Assembly (NCBI RefSeq): GCF_027111335.1
Contig: NZ_CP114288.1
Location: 2,728,001-2,792,000, forward strand
Direction: 5' to 3'
Source: Flavobacterium aquiphilum
GTDB lineage: Bacteria; Bacteroidota; Bacteroidia; Flavobacteriales; Flavobacteriaceae
Length of the DNA: 64,000 bases
Part shown: positions 34,495-43,259 of the stretch, in pieces
Layout: each line of letters begins with the position of its first letter
Position numbering within the stretch: position 1 is the stretch's first letter
Made by a program: the position numbers and the translations under genes
The notes under the pieces: generated by a model
What the model was told of the DNA's origin: nothing
Databases searched by the model: none
Seen by the model: the letters and a program-made list of their open reading frames with translations, nothing else

Positions 34495-34529
34495 CAAAGA
34501 TACACGAAGATTTTAAAGAGATTCTCAAA
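34495..34529 (-). promoter_or_regulatory. ung promoter
   Basis: The minus strand has TTTG (34526-34529), a 23-bp spacer and TATCTTTG (34495-34502), both consensus elements. The ATG is 18 bp beyond. Confidence 0.5.
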
Positions 34530-34649
34530 AAAATATTATGACAAAAGGCAAATAATTATCTTGATTTTACCTGTTTTAATCTCTAAAAATTACACTATGT
34601 TTCTTTCTTAAAATAACCTTATTTTTGTAGCGTTAAATCAATTTATTAA

Positions 34650-36815
34650 ATGATCTCCATTACCGAAAAAACATTACAAGATTTACAATTTCCTACTGTC
34701 TTAGAAACAATTTCTGAAATCTGTAATACCGACATAGGAAAACAAAAAGCCTTGGAAATTACTCCTTTTAGAGAAAAAGAATCTTTGATGAGCGCATTGT
34801 TGCAAACATCAGAGTATGTCTCTTCTTTTCAAAATAACAATGCAATTCCTAATCACGGTTTTGATGCCATTACTTACGAAATTAAGTTTCTTGCCATCGA
34901 AGACAGTTTTTTGGAAGTGGGAAGTTTTAGAAAAATTGCTACTATATCCGAAACGACTAACGTGCTTTTGGCATTTTTAAATAAATTCAATGATTATTAT
35001 CCGAGTCTTTGTGCGAAAAGTTCGGGAATCCAGCTTACCAAAGAAATTGTCTCTTTGATTGATGTGGTAGTGGATAAATATGGAGAGATAAAAGACAATG
35101 CCTCTCCCCGACTTTTAGAAATCCGCCGGGAAATGAATTTGGTTCGTGGAAAAGTGAATCAAAGTTTTGGTTCGGCTTTGACGCAATACAATAGTTTGGG
35201 TTATTTGGACGATATCAAAGAAAGTTTTGTGCAAAACCGTCGTGTTTTGGCTGTTTTGGCGATGTATAGACGAAAAGTGAAAGGTTCTATTCTTGGAAGT
35301 TCTAAAACTGGAAGTATTGCCTATATCGAACCCGAAAATACCCTCAAATATTCCCGTGAATTAAGTAATCTGGAATATGAGGAAAAAGAGGAAATCACCA
35401 AGATTTTAAAGCAATTGACGAATGCTATCCGTCCTTTTTTGCCTTTATTGATTCAGTATCAGGATTTCCTTAGTGATATTGACGTAATTGCTGCCAAAGC
35501 AAAATATGCGAATAGAATCAATGGAATTTTGCCAACAATTACTGAGGAACGTCGTCTTTATTTCAGGGATGCCTATCACCCTATTTTGTATTTGACCAAT
35601 AAACAAAAGAAAGAAGTTACGCATCCGCAAACAATTGAATTAAGTCAGCAAAACAGAATAATAGTTATTTCTGGACCAAATGCGGGTGGGAAAACCATTT
35701 CGATGAAAACAGTTGGGTTATTGCAATTGATGTTACAATCGGGAATGTTAATACCGGTTCATGAACGCAGTGAAACATTTCTGTTTGACAGAATCTTGAC
35801 AGATATTGGCGATAATCAATCTATTGAAAATCATTTGAGTACTTATAGTTACCGATTGAAAAACATGAACTACTTTTTGAAAAAGTGCAATAAAAGAACC
35901 ATGTTTTTGATTGATGAATTTGGTACAGGTTCCGATCCTGAATTGGGTGGTGCTTTGGCTGAAATCTTCCTGGAAGAGTTTTATCATAGAGAAGCTTTTG
36001 GATTGATAACAACGCATTATTCGAATCTGAAAATTTTGGCAAATGAACTGCCTTGTGCTACAAATGCAAATATGTTATTTGATGAAAAATCATTGGAGCC
36101 AATGTATAAATTGGTTTTAGGACAGGCAGGAAGTTCTTTTACTTTTGAAGTGGCTCAGAAAAATGGAATTCCTTTCGGTTTAATTAATCGGGCTAAAAAG
36201 AAAATTGAGATTGGAAAAGTCCGTTTTGATAAAACAATCGCCAATTTGCAGAAAGAACGCTCCAAACTGGAAAAAACTTCCATTAATCTTAAGGAAGAAG
36301 AAACCAAAGCTCGTGAAGAAAGCAAAAAGATGGAAGATATCAATGTGAGAATCAAACAAAAATTAGAAAGCTATCAGGAATTGTATGATAGTAACCAAAA
36401 GACAATTTATATTGGTCAAAAAATAGAAGATATCGCCGAAAAATATTTTAATAATAAAAACAAAAAAGATCTTATTGGAGAATTTTTGAAAATTGTTGAG
36501 ATAGAAAATTCCAAACGTAAAAAAGCTACTCCAAAAGAAGTTAAGGCAATACAACAAAAGAAAAAAGAAGTTATTCAAGAGGTTGCTGTTGTCGTTGAAG
36601 AAATTCGCAAGGAAAAGAAAGAAAAGAAATTAAAACCGGTAATTGAAAAACCAAAACCTATTCTGAAAGTTGGTGACCGAGTGCGAATGCTGGATGGTAA
36701 ATCAGTGGGAAGCATTGATAAGATTGAAAAAAATAAAGCAGTGGTGAATTATGGACTCTTTACTTCTAAAGTGAGTTTGGACGAATTGGAATTGGTTGAA
36801 GCGGTTAAGAAGTAG
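34650..36815 (+). CDS. MutS2-like DNA-binding ATPase
   Basis: A 721-residue MutS-superfamily protein. The clamp/lever region is up to about residue 290. The ATPase domain starts with GPNAGGKT (about 343-350) and has LIDEFGTGSDP (Walker B/D loop) and LGLI-TTHYSNLK. After it come a long coiled coil (about 500-610, rich in Lys/Glu) and a C-terminal small beta domain (VGDRVRMLDGKSVGSIDKI...). The Smr nuclease domain found at the end of canonical MutS2 is not present. Members suppress recombination or act on collided ribosomes; which applies here cannot be told. Confidence 0.88.
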   Translation: MISITEKTLQDLQFPTVLETISEICNTDIGKQKALEITPFREKESLMSALLQTSEYVSSFQNNNAIPNHGFDAITYEIKFLAIEDSFLEVGSFRKIATISETTNVLLAFLNKFNDYYPSLCAKSSGIQLTKEIVSLIDVVVDKYGEIKDNASPRLLEIRREMNLVRGKVNQSFGSALTQYNSLGYLDDIKESFVQNRRVLAVLAMYRRKVKGSILGSSKTGSIAYIEPENTLKYSRELSNLEYEEKEEITKILKQLTNAIRPFLPLLIQYQDFLSDIDVIAAKAKYANRINGILPTITEERRLYFRDAYHPILYLTNKQKKEVTHPQTIELSQQNRIIVISGPNAGGKTISMKTVGLLQLMLQSGMLIPVHERSETFLFDRILTDIGDNQSIENHLSTYSYRLKNMNYFLKKCNKRTMFLIDEFGTGSDPELGGALAEIFLEEFYHREAFGLITTHYSNLKILANELPCATNANMLFDEKSLEPMYKLVLGQAGSSFTFEVAQKNGIPFGLINRAKKKIEIGKVRFDKTIANLQKERSKLEKTSINLKEEETKAREESKKMEDINVRIKQKLESYQELYDSNQKTIYIGQKIEDIAEKYFNNKNKKDLIGEFLKIVEIENSKRKKATPKEVKAIQQKKKEVIQEVAVVVEEIRKEKKEKKLKPVIEKPKPILKVGDRVRMLDGKSVGSIDKIEKNKAVVNYGLFTSKVSLDELELVEAVKK

Positions 36816-36845
36816 TTTTTGTTTATTAGTTATCACACGAGATTA

Positions 36846-36950
36846 GGTCATTGCGAGGCACGAAGCAATCCCGTTCAGTGTATTCCTATGGATGGGTTGT
36901 TTGGGTAGTTTTAGTTTGATTGTATGATTGATTCATGCATCGCAATGACC
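36846..36950. repeat. REP-like palindromic element (105 bp)
   Basis: GGTCATTGCGA (36846-36856) is perfectly complementary to TCGCAATGACC (36940-36950), and the next segments (GAAGCAATC / GATTGATTC) pair imperfectly, giving a long cruciform-prone unit. The inner CATTGCGAGGCACGAAGCAAT is a widespread small-repeat sequence in flavobacteria and other bacteria, from memory. An inverted relative lies at 37327. It lies directly before a GIY-YIG nuclease gene. Confidence 0.75.
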
Positions 36951-36993
36951 AATTGAGACTGAATTTATTATTGTAAATTGATACTTAAAATAA

Positions 36994-37299
36994 ATGAAGC
37001 CAGGATTTGTTTATATTATTACCAATAAAAGTCAAACCGTTGTTTATACTGGTGTAACTTCAAATTTGCCACAAAGAATTTTAGACCATAAGGAGAAAAA
37101 ATATCCTCAATCATTTTCTGCTCGTTATAATGTAAATATTCTGGTTTATTATGAGCAATTTCAATGGATTGAAGATGCAATAACGAGAGAAAAACAAATA
37201 AAGGCAGTGTCAAGAGAATTCAAAAATAATCTTATTCGTTCAATAAATCCAACTTGGAAAGATTTGTTTGAAGAAATTAAAGATATTATGACAGTATAA
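36994..37299 (+). CDS. GIY-YIG nuclease family protein
   Basis: A 101-residue single-domain protein. The motif is VYIITNK...VYTGVTSNL: residues 6-8 are YII in place of GIY and 18-20 are YTG in place of YIG. It is followed by conserved RILDHK and the IEDAITREKQIKAVSRE helix with the catalytic Arg/Glu region, and ends NPTWKDLFEEI. This is the UPF0213/YhbQ-type stand-alone group. The role is unknown; the frequent location next to palindromic repeats suggests involvement in repeat maintenance or mobility, which is an inference. It ends 1 bp before the DCC gene. Confidence 0.88.
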   Translation: MKPGFVYIITNKSQTVVYTGVTSNLPQRILDHKEKKYPQSFSARYNVNILVYYEQFQWIEDAITREKQIKAVSREFKNNLIRSINPTWKDLFEEIKDIMTV

Positions 37300-37300
37300 A

Positions 37301-37756
37301 ATGATAAAGATGGAAGAACAGCGTGAGATTGCTTCGTTCCTCGCAAAGACTGTTGCGAATAAAAAAATAATTCTCTTTGACGGTGTTTGTAGTCTCTGTA
37401 ATTCTGCGGTGCAGTTTGTAATTAAACACGACAAGAAAGACGTTTTTCGTTTTGTAGCACTTCAATCGGAGTTGGGAAAAGAAATACTTTCCCATATAGG
37501 GATTGATGTTAAAAACATTGATAGCATTGTTTTGTATGAACCTGGAGTGGCTTATTATTACAAGTCGGATGCTGCTTTGCAAATTGCGAAAAGCTTGAAC
37601 GGTTTATTTGCCCTGAGAATTCTTTTTAAAATTATCCCAACCGGAATCAGAAATCAATTATACGATTACATTGCCAGGAATCGCTATAAATGGTACGGCA
37701 AAAAAGAAAGCTGTATGATTCCAACTCCGGACTTAAAAATAAAATTTTTGGAATAA
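37301..37756 (+). CDS. DCC-family (DUF393) thiol-disulfide oxidoreductase-like protein
   Basis: A 151-residue protein. The body begins KKIILFDGVCSLCNSAVQF, where DGVCSLC is the DCC-type CxxC motif (about 29-35), and the rest (FRFVALQSELG...YKWYGKKESCMIP) fits the family. These are predicted oxidoreductases. Homologs normally begin directly at the KKIILFDG strand, but here about 20 extra residues precede it and residues 9-18 are encoded by a repeat copy (37327-37350). ATG 37301 or 37310 could both serve. Confidence 0.8.
   Translation: MIKMEEQREIASFLAKTVANKKIILFDGVCSLCNSAVQFVIKHDKKDVFRFVALQSELGKEILSHIGIDVKNIDSIVLYEPGVAYYYKSDAALQIAKSLNGLFALRILFKIIPTGIRNQLYDYIARNRYKWYGKKESCMIPTPDLKIKFLE
37327..37350. 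repeat. REP arm inside the DCC gene
   Basis: GATTGCTTCGTTCCTCGCAA is nearly the reverse complement of 36848-36871, differing at about 3 positions in 24. It is translated in frame as part of the extra N-terminus of the DCC protein. Confidence 0.75.
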
Positions 37757-37975
37757 TTCTTATTACATGATAAATGTCATGTCTTACAACGCATAGATGG
37801 TGTACTTTTGACACATCTTAATATTTATGTTTTTATAAGAGGTTTATCGCTCTGTTCATGGTGATTTAATACGTTTAAAAGGTAGTTGTTTTCGTATTAG
37901 TAATTATTGGTTTAAAAGGCGCTATGATAATGATGATGGATTCTTGTAAAATGAAATGATTAGTTTTTTTTGTCT

Positions 37976-38083
37976 AAAAAAAGAGGATGTCTTTCTGTGG
38001 TCATCCTCTTTTGTTTTTATGAAATAGTGGTTTTTTGTCAAAAAAAAAAGAGGATGTCTTTTTATGATCATCCCCTTTTCTGA
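37976..38083. terminator. Two tandem related hairpins, bidirectional terminator
   Basis: Hairpin 1 is AAAAGAGGATG (37979-37989) with CATCCTCTTTT (38002-38012). Hairpin 2 (about 38044-38080) has nearly the same sequence with CATCCCCTTTT. Both have A runs before and T runs after. They separate the DCC gene from the convergent ettA gene. The rest of the 343-bp spacer (37757-37975) holds nothing recognisable. Confidence 0.7.
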
Positions 38084-38099
38084 ATTTTAAAAAGAAATA

Positions 38100-39794
38100 T
38101 TAGTTTCTGATTAGTTTTCTGTATTTAATTCGTTTTGGAGTTAAATCACCACCTAAACGTTTCTTTTTGTTTTCTTCGTATTCAGTGAAACCTCCTTCAA
38201 AATAATATACTTCAGAATCACCTTCGAAAGCTAGAATGTGCGTACAAATTCTGTCTAAGAACCATCTATCGTGCGAAATAACAACGGCACAACCTGCGAA
38301 ATTTTCTAACCCTTCTTCTAATGCTCGAAGCGTGTTTACGTCCAAATCATTGGTTGGCTCATCCAGCAACAATACGTTTCCTTCTTCTTTCAAAGTCATC
38401 GCTAAGTGCAAACGGTTACGCTCTCCACCAGAAAGCATCGAAACTTTCTTGTTTTGTTCGCCACCACCAAAGTTAAAGCGAGATAAATAAGCTCTTGAGT
38501 TTACTTGTTTACCTCCCATCATAATTAATTCTTGACCATCGGCAAAATTTTCCCAGATAGATTTGTTTGGGTCGATATTAGAGTGTGATTGGTCGACATA
38601 AGCAATTTTTACTGTCTCACCAATTAAAAACTCTCCGGCATCTGGTTTTTCTTCACCCATTATCATTTTGAAAATGGTTGATTTACCAGCACCATTTGGT
38701 CCGATAATTCCAACAATTCCCGCTTGTGGCAAAGTAAAATTTAAGTTGTCGTACAATAATTTGTCTCCAAAAGCTTTGGCTACATTTTTGGCTTCGATAA
38801 CATTAGTTCCTAAACGTGGTCCATTTGGAATATAGATTTCCAAGTTTTCATCCAATTGTTTTTGATCTTCATTCAAAAGTTTATCATAATTCTGTAAACG
38901 TGCTTTTTGTTTGGTTTGACGTCCTTTCGCTCCTTGACGAACCCAATCCAACTCACGTTCTAAGTTTTTACGACGTTTAGAAGCTACTTTTTCTTCCAAT
39001 GCCATTCTGCTTGATTTTTGGTCCAACCAAGAAGAATAATTTCCTTTCCACGGAATACCTTCTCCTCTATCCAATTCCAAAATCCATCCTGCAACATTAT
39101 CCAAGAAATATCTATCGTGCGTTACTGCAATTACAGTTCCGGAATATTGTGCCAAGTGTTGTTCTAACCAAAGAACACTCTCTGCATCCAAGTGGTTGGT
39201 AGGCTCATCCAAAAGCAAGACATCAGGCTGCTGCAATAACAAACGACATAAAGCTACACGACGACGCTCTCCACCTGAAAGATTCTTAATTGGTGTATCT
39301 CCATCTGGCGTGCGCAAAGCATCCATTGCAATTTCTAATTTGGTATCGATTTCCCAAGCACCAAGAGCATCAATTTTGTCTTGTAAGGCAGCTTGACGAT
39401 CCATCAACTTGTCCATTTTATCTGGATCTGAATAGTTTTCTTCAAGACCAAATAAATCATTAATCTGATTGTATTCTGCCAAAACAGCCATAGTTTCGGC
39501 CGCCCCTTCTTGAACAATTTCTAAAACAGTTTTAGAATCATCAAGAATTGGCTCCTGTTCTAAGTAACCAACTGTATAACCAGGCTGAAAAACAACATCT
39601 CCCTGATAGTTTTTATCAACTCCGGCAATAATTTTTAAAAGAGATGATTTTCCTGAACCATTTAAACCTAGAATACCAATTTTAGCTCCGTAAAAGAAAC
39701 TTAAATAAATGTTTTTAAGAACAGGTTTGTCTGCTCCTTGGTAGGTTTTACTCAATTTTTGCATTGAGAAAATTACTTTTTTATCGTCTGACAT
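38100..39794 (-). CDS. ettA: Energy-dependent translational throttle protein (ABC-F)
   Basis: A 564-residue ABC-F ATPase with two nucleotide-binding domains and no membrane segment. Walker A motifs are GLNGSGKSS (near 41-49) and GPNGAGKST (second half); signatures are LSGGERRRVAL and LSGGERNRLHL. The inter-domain P-site tRNA interaction motif region is basic (KASRRKNLERELDWVRQGAKGRQTK, shown here in part: ERELDWVRQGAKGRQT), as in EttA. It modulates translation initiation according to the ATP/ADP ratio. Length is as expected (E. coli 555). Confidence 0.92.
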   Translation of the reverse strand: MSDDKKVIFSMQKLSKTYQGADKPVLKNIYLSFFYGAKIGILGLNGSGKSSLLKIIAGVDKNYQGDVVFQPGYTVGYLEQEPILDDSKTVLEIVQEGAAETMAVLAEYNQINDLFGLEENYSDPDKMDKLMDRQAALQDKIDALGAWEIDTKLEIAMDALRTPDGDTPIKNLSGGERRRVALCRLLLQQPDVLLLDEPTNHLDAESVLWLEQHLAQYSGTVIAVTHDRYFLDNVAGWILELDRGEGIPWKGNYSSWLDQKSSRMALEEKVASKRRKNLERELDWVRQGAKGRQTKQKARLQNYDKLLNEDQKQLDENLEIYIPNGPRLGTNVIEAKNVAKAFGDKLLYDNLNFTLPQAGIVGIIGPNGAGKSTIFKMIMGEEKPDAGEFLIGETVKIAYVDQSHSNIDPNKSIWENFADGQELIMMGGKQVNSRAYLSRFNFGGGEQNKKVSMLSGGERNRLHLAMTLKEEGNVLLLDEPTNDLDVNTLRALEEGLENFAGCAVVISHDRWFLDRICTHILAFEGDSEVYYFEGGFTEYEENKKKRLGGDLTPKRIKYRKLIRN

Positions 39795-39845
39795 GTTTAT
39801 ATGTTTTTAATTTATTATGATTAATTATTGGTTTTTGAAAGAAAA

Positions 39846-40028
39846 CTATAATCGGCCTTTTAGCGAGCTAAATACCCAAGCAATGGCAAAAAATCCAATT
39901 CCAACAGCCGCAAATCCCCAGCCTGAAACTTCACTGTATCTAAAAATGCCTAATCCTATAAGTAACAATCCCATGAGTGTCATTATGAGGGTAGCCCATC
40001 CTAAAATAGTATTTTTATTCATTCCCAT
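39846..40028 (-). CDS. Small membrane protein, CAL67264-type
   Basis: A 60-residue protein with two transmembrane helices (about 8-28 and 37-54) and a positively charged end (SSLKGRL). The pattern GWATLIMTLMGLLLIGLGIFRY...GWGFAAVGIGFFAIAWVF matches a short flavobacterial membrane protein family known as CAL67264, from memory. Function is unknown. ATG 40028 or 40022 are both possible starts. It is 51 bp upstream of ettA on the same strand. Confidence 0.7.
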   Translation of the reverse strand: MGMNKNTILGWATLIMTLMGLLLIGLGIFRYSEVSGWGFAAVGIGFFAIAWVFSSLKGRL

Positions 40029-40098
40029 AATTGTAGTATTTGTTTTTTAGAAAGCTGCAAATATCGGTATTTTTTATAACTTTTTTGATTTAAAACAC

Positions 40099-42120
40099 TT
40101 ATTCCTGATACAAAATTATGGCACTTCTACCAGGGATTGTCACAGGTTGGTTTTTAATTTTTACAACGCTGTTTTGATTGATAAATTCGCCATTGCAAAC
40201 AAGTGTCCAAGTCCCCTCAATGTTTTGTTTTGCTCCTTTTTCATCTCCGTTAAAATAAACTCTGATATTTTTCCATTTATCACCATTTGCATGGTTTTTC
40301 AGGGTGTAACCAACTAATAATGGGGATTCTAAAGAAAGAAATTCCAAATGCTCCTGAATCATCTTTTCGGAAGTCATTTTGAACGCAGGATGGTTGTTTC
40401 TAAGAGCTATGAGGTTTTTATAATACTGAACTAATTCTTTGTTTTCGTGTTTCCAGTTCCAGTCTATTTTGTTAATGCTGTCTGGTGATTTATAGGAGTT
40501 CTCAACTCCCATTTTGGTACGTTTCATTTCTACGCCCATGTGTAAAAAGGGAATGCTTTGAGAAGTCAAAATGATGGTATTGGCCAGTTTGTCCATTTGA
40601 ACTAATTCCTTTTCGGTTGCTTTTGGATTGGCAATTTTTAATTTGTCATACAAAGTATTGTTATCATGACAGGAAACATAGCCGATAACTTTTGTTGGGC
40701 TATCGGAATATGGCGATTGCGCATAACTTCGCTTGGGATCATATTTAATTTGAGGATGATTTGTTGATGCTACAATTCCAAATTGGATTACCTCTTTGTA
40801 ATTTGGATTACCGCTTACAAAACCTTTTTCGGTAACATTAGACCAATGTCCTTTTACACCATCCCTTATATCGTCTGAGAAAACGGCAATATTATCTAGT
40901 TTTTTTACACTACTTTTCAAAGCTCGTTTTTCTATAGGTAAAGGTGAATCTCCGGCTGTCCATCCTTCGCCATAAAGAAAAATAGTTGGGTCGATTTTTT
41001 TCAATGCTGCAGAAATAAGATTCATTGTTTCGACATCATGTACGGCCATTAAGTCAAATCGAAACCCGTCGATATGATATTCTTTGACCCAATATTTAAG
41101 CGATTCCAGCATGAATTGTCTCGCCATGATTCGTTCAGAAGCAAATTCATTCCCACAGGCCGTTCCATCCGAACGTTTTCCATCAGGCCAGCTTCTGTAG
41201 TAATAACCCGGAACCAATTGATCAAAAATATCGGTAGAACTGGTGTGGTTGTAAACAACATCCATTATCAATCGAATTTTTGCTTTATGCAAAGCTAAAA
41301 CCATTTGTTTGTATTCATTTATTCGGACCAATCCATCAAAAGGATTAGTTGAGTAAGAACCTTCTAAAGAATTGTAATTCTGCGGATCATAACCCCAATT
41401 ATATTGTTTTTTTTCTAATGAAGTTTCATCAATTGATTTGTAATCAAATACCGGAAGCAAATGCAAATGAGTAATCCCTAATTCTTGTAAATAGTCTAAT
41501 CCTGTAGCTTCGCCAAAAGCATTTTTGGTATTCTTTTCGGTTAAACCAAGGAATTTTCCTTTGTTTTTTATCCCCGATGAAGGATCAATTGAAAAATCCC
41601 GCACGTGAGCTTCATACAATATGATGTCTGAAATCGATTTTAAAGAAGGCTGCTTGTCTGTTTTCCAGTCAGAAGGATTGGTTAATTTTGGGTCAAAGAT
41701 CAGGCCTCGATTCCCGTTCACACCTACACCTTTTACATACGGATCAGGCATTTCTTTAGACCAATTTCCATTGATATATTTTACTTGTAACGTATAGTAG
41801 GTATTGTGATAATTGCCGTCTAAAACAATTTGCCAGACACCTGTTTTAGGATCATAATCTAAATTTTTTACAGCAAAAGTTTCTCCTCCATTGCCTTGTT
41901 TATAAAGATTTATTTTGACTTCGCTAACATTTGGACTCCATAATTTTATAATGGTTTTATTGGGCGAATAAACAACCCCCAAATCATCTTTCAAATAAAC
42001 AGGATAAGCATCAAATGTAGCATACTGAATTGTGTTTATTTTTGAGTTTTGGGTCATGGCAAAATTTACTGTGAGTAATAAACCAATAATTAAATGGATT
42101 TTTTTAGTGTCGCCAAACAT
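40099..42120 (-). CDS. pulA: Type I pullulanase
   Basis: A 673-residue GH13 debranching enzyme. A signal peptide (ending NFAMTQ) points to export. Residues about 35-120 contain the CBM48-like domain. The pullulanase signature YNWGYDP is at about 240-246, and catalytic regions are DVVYNHT, GFRFDLMAVHD (nucleophile D), LYGEGW (acid/base E) and VSCHDN. It hydrolyses alpha-1,6 branches in pullulan or glycogen. It follows holA by 11 bp on the same strand, which looks like an incidental operon. No starch-utilisation SusCD pair is adjacent. Confidence 0.92.
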   Translation of the reverse strand: MFGDTKKIHLIIGLLLTVNFAMTQNSKINTIQYATFDAYPVYLKDDLGVVYSPNKTIIKLWSPNVSEVKINLYKQGNGGETFAVKNLDYDPKTGVWQIVLDGNYHNTYYTLQVKYINGNWSKEMPDPYVKGVGVNGNRGLIFDPKLTNPSDWKTDKQPSLKSISDIILYEAHVRDFSIDPSSGIKNKGKFLGLTEKNTKNAFGEATGLDYLQELGITHLHLLPVFDYKSIDETSLEKKQYNWGYDPQNYNSLEGSYSTNPFDGLVRINEYKQMVLALHKAKIRLIMDVVYNHTSSTDIFDQLVPGYYYRSWPDGKRSDGTACGNEFASERIMARQFMLESLKYWVKEYHIDGFRFDLMAVHDVETMNLISAALKKIDPTIFLYGEGWTAGDSPLPIEKRALKSSVKKLDNIAVFSDDIRDGVKGHWSNVTEKGFVSGNPNYKEVIQFGIVASTNHPQIKYDPKRSYAQSPYSDSPTKVIGYVSCHDNNTLYDKLKIANPKATEKELVQMDKLANTIILTSQSIPFLHMGVEMKRTKMGVENSYKSPDSINKIDWNWKHENKELVQYYKNLIALRNNHPAFKMTSEKMIQEHLEFLSLESPLLVGYTLKNHANGDKWKNIRVYFNGDEKGAKQNIEGTWTLVCNGEFINQNSVVKIKNQPVTIPGRSAIILYQE

Positions 42121-42131
42121 ATTAAAAATGT

Positions 42132-43136
42132 TTAATTGAAAATTTTGTAAAGCATTTCTCTTAATAAATCCGCCTGTGATAAGCTGTTGGCACCAACACC
42201 TTTGCTTTTTACATCAGTATCTCGCAATGACGCCACTATTTGGCTTACTTTTTTCATTGGATAATTTTTGACTGCTACATCATAATCTTTTAAGAAAAAA
42301 GGATTAACTCCCAGTGCAGAAGCCACATTTTTAGGGTTTTTGTCCTTCAAACCGTGGTATTTCAATAGCTGAACAAAAAAGCTAAAAACCAAACCAACTG
42401 TCATAACAATTGGGTTGTCTTTTGGGTTTTGAGCAAAATTCTCAGCGATTTTGTATGCTTTCAATTGATCGCGTTCACCAATGGCTTTTCGCAATTCGAA
42501 GACATTATAATCTTTGCTAAATCCAATATTTTCTTCAATGTCTTTGGCAGATATAGTGCTTCCTGCCGGCAATATAATTTGCAGTTTTTCAAGTTCTTTA
42601 TTGATAGTGCTCAAATCAGTTCCTAAAAACTCGACCAACATAGCAGAAGCTTTGGGTTCAATAGAGTATTTCTTCCCTGATAAAACGCGCTTAATCCAGT
42701 CTCCTACCTGATTTTCATACAATTTTTTACTTTCATAAACAATTCCGTTTTTAGCGAGAAGTTTGGTGACTTTTTTACGTTTGTCTAGTGTTTTGTATTT
42801 GTAACAAAATACCAAAACGGTCGAAGGCATTGGGTTTTCGACATAACTTTCTATTTTGTCGATTGTTCTTGATAATTCCTGCGCTTCTTTGATGATTACC
42901 ACTTGGCGATCGGCCATCATAGGGTAGCGTTTGGCTGTAGAGACAACATCTTCTATACTAACATCCCTGCCATAAAGAACGGTTTGATTAAACCCTTTTT
43001 CTTCTTCGGCCAAAACATTTATTTCAATATATTCTGACAATTTGTCGATATAATAAGGTTCTTCCCCCATCAAAAAATAAATTGGTTTGATGTTGCCGCC
43101 CTTTATATCATTTACAATCTTTACAACTTCGTCCAT
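42132..43136 (-). CDS. holA: DNA polymerase III subunit delta
   Basis: A 334-residue clamp-loader subunit. Family features are the N-terminal KPIYFLMGEEPYYIDKLSEYI (seen as PIYFLMGEEPYYID), the Rossmann-like AAA fold lacking a functional Walker A, and the C-terminal collar domain with SLRDTDVKSKGVG and LLREMLYKI. It opens the beta clamp. The start at ATG 43136 matches the usual N-terminus. Divergent from the HsdR-N-like gene, as is typical in flavobacteria. Confidence 0.92.
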   Translation of the reverse strand: MDEVVKIVNDIKGGNIKPIYFLMGEEPYYIDKLSEYIEINVLAEEEKGFNQTVLYGRDVSIEDVVSTAKRYPMMADRQVVIIKEAQELSRTIDKIESYVENPMPSTVLVFCYKYKTLDKRKKVTKLLAKNGIVYESKKLYENQVGDWIKRVLSGKKYSIEPKASAMLVEFLGTDLSTINKELEKLQIILPAGSTISAKDIEENIGFSKDYNVFELRKAIGERDQLKAYKIAENFAQNPKDNPIVMTVGLVFSFFVQLLKYHGLKDKNPKNVASALGVNPFFLKDYDVAVKNYPMKKVSQIVASLRDTDVKSKGVGANSLSQADLLREMLYKIFN

Positions 43137-43259
43137 TTTTTTTGTTTAAGATTTAAAAGTTTAAATAGTTTAAAAGTCTTTGAAGCAAAATTCCCTTTTG
43201 GGTTTTATTTAAACAACTTTAAAGCTTAAACTTTTAAACTATTTAATTATTTTTGCTTT

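Noticed and set aside
37923..37958. Met-rich mini-frame MIMMMDSCKMK before a terminator hairpin, resembling an amino-acid leader peptide
   Set aside because: No plus-strand gene follows the hairpin; the next gene (ettA) is convergent. An attenuator needs a downstream target.
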